A model generated the notes under the pieces. It made no database searches, was not told the DNA's origin, and was given only the letters and a program-made list of their open reading frames with translations. Source: Acidobacteriota bacterium (GTDB lineage Bacteria > Acidobacteriota > Aminicenantia > Aminicenantales > Saccharicenantaceae). From it: a DNA stretch of 8,157 nt. The stretch lies in contig DMVN01000014.1 in NCBI GenBank assembly GCA_003476685.1, positions 1 to 8,157 on the forward strand, given 5' to 3'. The position numbers and the translations under genes are program-made. The first letter of the stretch is position 1. Each line of letters begins with the position of its first letter. Shown here piece after piece: positions 6,169 to 8,157 of the stretch.

Positions 6169-7032
6169 ATGAGGATAACAAAAGTTTTGAGGTCAGTAGC
6201 CATCGTCATTCTGGCGGTAGCCCTAGTGGCTTCCTTTTCTTTCGCCCAGGAGAATACCGAGCAGACCAAAGAAAAAGCGAAAGTCGAGCAGAAGGAAAAG
6301 GTGAAGAACCAGGAGCAGACACAGGTCAAGAACCAGGTTCAGAACAAAGGTGAGGAACAGCCTCAAACTCAGCAGCAAGAAAGAACCAGAGAGCAGGAGC
6401 AGGTCCGGGCCGAGGTGCAGACAACCATAGAAAACCAGGCCAGTGAAAATTCCCAGTCGCAAACCCAGGTCCGGAACGAAATTCAGAATCGGGTCGAAAG
6501 ACAGGAGAACGAACAGGGCCAGGTAGAGAATCAGCACCAGCTCCAGATCCAGCACCAGGTGCAGAACCAGACTGTGCAGAATCAGGTTACCATAACCAAA
6601 GAAGGTGAGGGCAAACCGGTGGTGGAGCACACTCTGGTCAACTCCAAACAAGCACAGAATCAGACTAAGAACCAGATTAGAAATGAGGAGAGAGCCCGGG
6701 TCCAGAATCAGGTTAAAGAGCAGCCTAAGAACAGAGTCAAGAAGGGCGGCCCTTTTGTGGATGAAGACGGAGATGGAATAAATGACTTCTACCGGGATCA
6801 TGACGGAGATGGTATTCCCAACTGCCAGGACCCTGACTGGACCGCACCCAAAGACGGCACAGGATACAAGGGTTCTCCCGAAGGCAGCGCTTCTGGACAG
6901 ATGATGAACAAAGCTATGAACAGAAACATGGTTATGTCCAGGTCCACCTTCCGCACCCAGACCAGCCTGGCCGCCAGAATCTGCGACGGTACCGGGCCCA
7001 AAGGGACAGTCGCCAGAAAAGGGAACCGTTGA
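6169..7032 (+). CDS. Secreted Q/N/E/K-rich low-complexity protein with DxDxDG calcium-binding-like segment
   Basis: I start this 287-residue protein at 6169, because RBS AAGGAGG (6156-6162) lies 6 nt upstream; the earlier in-frame ATG at 6151 precedes that RBS. Residues 1-26 form a signal peptide (basic MRITKVLR, hydrophobic core, probable cleavage after FSFA). Residues 27-192 are extreme low complexity, dominated by Gln, Asn, Glu, Lys and Arg, with recurring QNQV, VKNQ and QNQ words and Val/Ile often four residues apart. Residues 197-224 carry two acidic loops resembling thrombospondin type-3 calcium repeats (D198/D200/D202/D206 and D210/D212/D214/D221), with C219. The tail has Met/Asn-rich residues 244-256, then ICDGTGPKG at 271-279, with C272 the only other cysteine. 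The gene is transcribed alone, from a sigma-54 promoter to a strong terminator. Function unknown; a surface, matrix or stress-related role is inference. Confidence 0.88.
   Translation: MRITKVLRSVAIVILAVALVASFSFAQENTEQTKEKAKVEQKEKVKNQEQTQVKNQVQNKGEEQPQTQQQERTREQEQVRAEVQTTIENQASENSQSQTQVRNEIQNRVERQENEQGQVENQHQLQIQHQVQNQTVQNQVTITKEGEGKPVVEHTLVNSKQAQNQTKNQIRNEERARVQNQVKEQPKNRVKKGGPFVDEDGDGINDFYRDHDGDGIPNCQDPDWTAPKDGTGYKGSPEGSASGQMMNKAMNRNMVMSRSTFRTQTSLAARICDGTGPKGTVARKGNR
6256..6738 (+). repeat. Low-complexity CAG/AAC-rich coding repeat region
   Basis: This part of the gene, encoding about residues 30-190, is built from degenerate units such as CAGAACCAG, AATCAGGTT and CAGGTCAAG. The units are not exact tandem copies, and synonymous codons vary (AAC/AAT, CAG/CAA). 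That suggests old expansion with divergence rather than recent slippage. The strong strand asymmetry (few T on the coding strand) also creates a long spurious leucine-rich open frame on the other strand. Confidence 0.7.
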
Positions 7033-7047
7033 GGCGCATAACCAGCC

Positions 7048-7096
7048 GGAGAGAACCGGGTAGGCCATCCCGGTTCTCTCCTGTTTTTATTATTTT
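7048..7096 (+). terminator. Strong intrinsic terminator after the Q/N-rich gene
   Basis: A perfect 13-bp stem, GGAGAGAACCGGG (7048-7060) with CCCGGTTCTCTCC (7069-7081), closes an 8-nt loop. It is followed by TG and then TTTTTATTATTTT. It lies 15 bases after the stop codon and should separate the sigma-54 transcript from the next gene. Confidence 0.95.
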
Positions 7097-7154
7097 CAGT
7101 TGGCCATTCTGGATCTGGATCATGCCTGCAGTGGCCTGCAGATAGGAGGGGAAA

Positions 7155-8157
7155 ATGCCCGGTTTAAGAACAGGATTAAAAAATTATATAATGCGGATGA
7201 AAGGAATTTCTTATCGTATGCTCGATAGAAAAAACCTGGCTCTGCTGTTAACAGTCTGGCTGTCGGTCTTCTTCCTGGCTGGCTACTCCCAGGGTTCGAC
7301 GGTTCAGTTCTCCCTGACTCACAACTCTACCAGCAACATTTTCCAGTCTTACCAGCCCCTTTCCGACCAGCTGACTACCGCCTCCCTTTATTTTGGTGGT
7401 GATTCAAAAGCCATCGCTCTCTATGGCGACTTCAATCTCAGTTATCTTTATAAATACTCCGGACTAAGTTCTTTCGCTGGCAAGCTGGGGGCTGACTACC
7501 TGGTGCCGGCCGGAGCCAGGAGCGCTTTCTACCTGGCCCTGGAAGGCGAGGCCGTTCTTTTTCGCAGCCTGTACGAATATTTCAATCACGGCACCATCCG
7601 CTTCCTGGCCAACTTCAAGAGCTACCTCGATTCCTCGACCATCCTGAGACTGGACACCATAACCCAGCTAAGGGACTACAAATATTCTATCTTCGACTAT
7701 TTTTCCGGAAACGCCAGCCTGTCCCTGGACCATTATTTTTCTTCCAGAACCACGGTTAAGCTGGAGGCCGGTTATGGCTACAAGCTTTATTTTCACCCAG
7801 GAACAATCACCGCCAGCGAAGAGACGGAAACGCCCTTAGCCGCGGCCGCCTCAACTTCTGGCTTGAAAGCCCTTGGACACTACGGTCCATACCTGCTGCC
7901 CTTAGCCGCCCTGCAAGGTGGGCCAGGCGGGCACGGGAACCCGGGACAGAATTACGAAATGGGAGGCAGCTACAGCCTCCGGGGTATTCCCTACCAGACC
8001 ATTTATTTCACCGGGAATAGAAGCATCCAGGTATTCTCGGTGAGTGGCCTGCTGGCCCAGGGACTGGGCGACCGGTTTGGCCTGAGCCTGAGCGCCCTGC
8101 GACAATGGAACCTGAAAGGCGAAAACCCCTTTGCCTCCAGCGATGAACTTTTCATGG
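7155..8157 (+). CDS. Exported, probably outer-membrane beta-barrel protein, N-terminal part (runs off the right edge)
   Basis: The frame is open from ATG 7155 to the window end, 334 residues without a stop. RBS AGGAGG (7144-7149) is 5 nt upstream of this ATG. A hydrophobic core at residues 28-42 and the end AGYSQG indicate a signal peptide, though its basic N-region would be unusually long. An alternative start at residue 22 (7218, MLDRKNLALLL) would give a standard signal peptide; a TATAAT at 7187-7192 and AAGGA at 7201-7205 would fit that version. The mature part has many short alternating aromatic/hydrophobic strands (for example VQFSLTHN, ALYGDFNLSYLYKYS, TVKLEAGYGYKLYF), typical of a beta-barrel. 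A Pro/Ala/Gly-rich stretch at about 218-266 interrupts the pattern. I recognise no named family. It follows the Q/N-rich gene but lies behind its terminator. Confidence 0.75.
   Translation, partial: MPGLRTGLKNYIMRMKGISYRMLDRKNLALLLTVWLSVFFLAGYSQGSTVQFSLTHNSTSNIFQSYQPLSDQLTTASLYFGGDSKAIALYGDFNLSYLYKYSGLSSFAGKLGADYLVPAGARSAFYLALEGEAVLFRSLYEYFNHGTIRFLANFKSYLDSSTILRLDTITQLRDYKYSIFDYFSGNASLSLDHYFSSRTTVKLEAGYGYKLYFHPGTITASEETETPLAAAASTSGLKALGHYGPYLLPLAALQGGPGGHGNPGQNYEMGGSYSLRGIPYQTIYFTGNRSIQVFSVSGLLAQGLGDRFGLSLSALRQWNLKGENPFASSDELFM

Noticed and set aside
6223..7068. A 281-codon open frame on the minus strand opposite the Q/N-rich gene, leucine-rich and apparently hydrophobic.
   Set aside because: It is the mirror of CAG/AAC-rich codons on the plus strand, which read as Leu/Val when reversed. 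The plus gene has a promoter, RBS, signal peptide and terminator; the minus frame has none.

Overview
The window reads as an ordinary chromosomal stretch of a Gram-negative-type bacterium. Signal peptides and a beta-barrel-like protein imply an outer membrane. A near-perfect sigma-54 promoter implies RpoN and an enhancer-binding activator. The citrate synthase is of the mitochondrial-like type found in some bacteria such as Geobacter. Lineage cannot be fixed from this alone; anaerobic Desulfobacterota/Acidobacteriota/Aminicenantes-like groups are compatible, and that is inference.

Layout. 1-600 (minus strand): the start of an unidentified gene running off the left edge, preceded by a stand-alone CheY-like response regulator with its own likely promoter. 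600-1051: non-coding, with a striking 45-nt compound palindrome at 945-989. 1052-1172 (minus): tRNA-Asp(GUC) with encoded CCA and a textbook sigma-70 promoter. 1238-2831 (minus): lemA-htpX, a membrane-protein quality-control pair, with a hairpin in the lemA leader. 2858-4326 (plus): gltA with promoter, strong RBS and terminator, divergent from lemA. 4659-5708 (plus): homoserine dehydrogenase without an ACT domain. 5709-6150: a long non-coding region ending in inverted-repeat boxes, an A/T-rich segment and a sigma-54 promoter. 6169-7096 (plus): a secreted Q/N/E/K-rich protein with an acidic DxDxDG calcium-binding-like segment and a Cys-containing C-terminal tail, closed by a 13-bp terminator. 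7155-8157 (plus): the start of an exported, probably beta-barrel protein that runs off the right edge.

How they fit together. The left and middle parts are housekeeping: signalling, tRNA, proteostasis, TCA entry, and the aspartate-family amino acid pathway. The least explained unit is 6030-7096, an apparently single-gene transcription unit under sigma-54 control that makes an exported low-complexity protein. It is followed by a predicted surface-membrane protein that could be functionally related, but it lies behind a terminator, so a link is only a guess.
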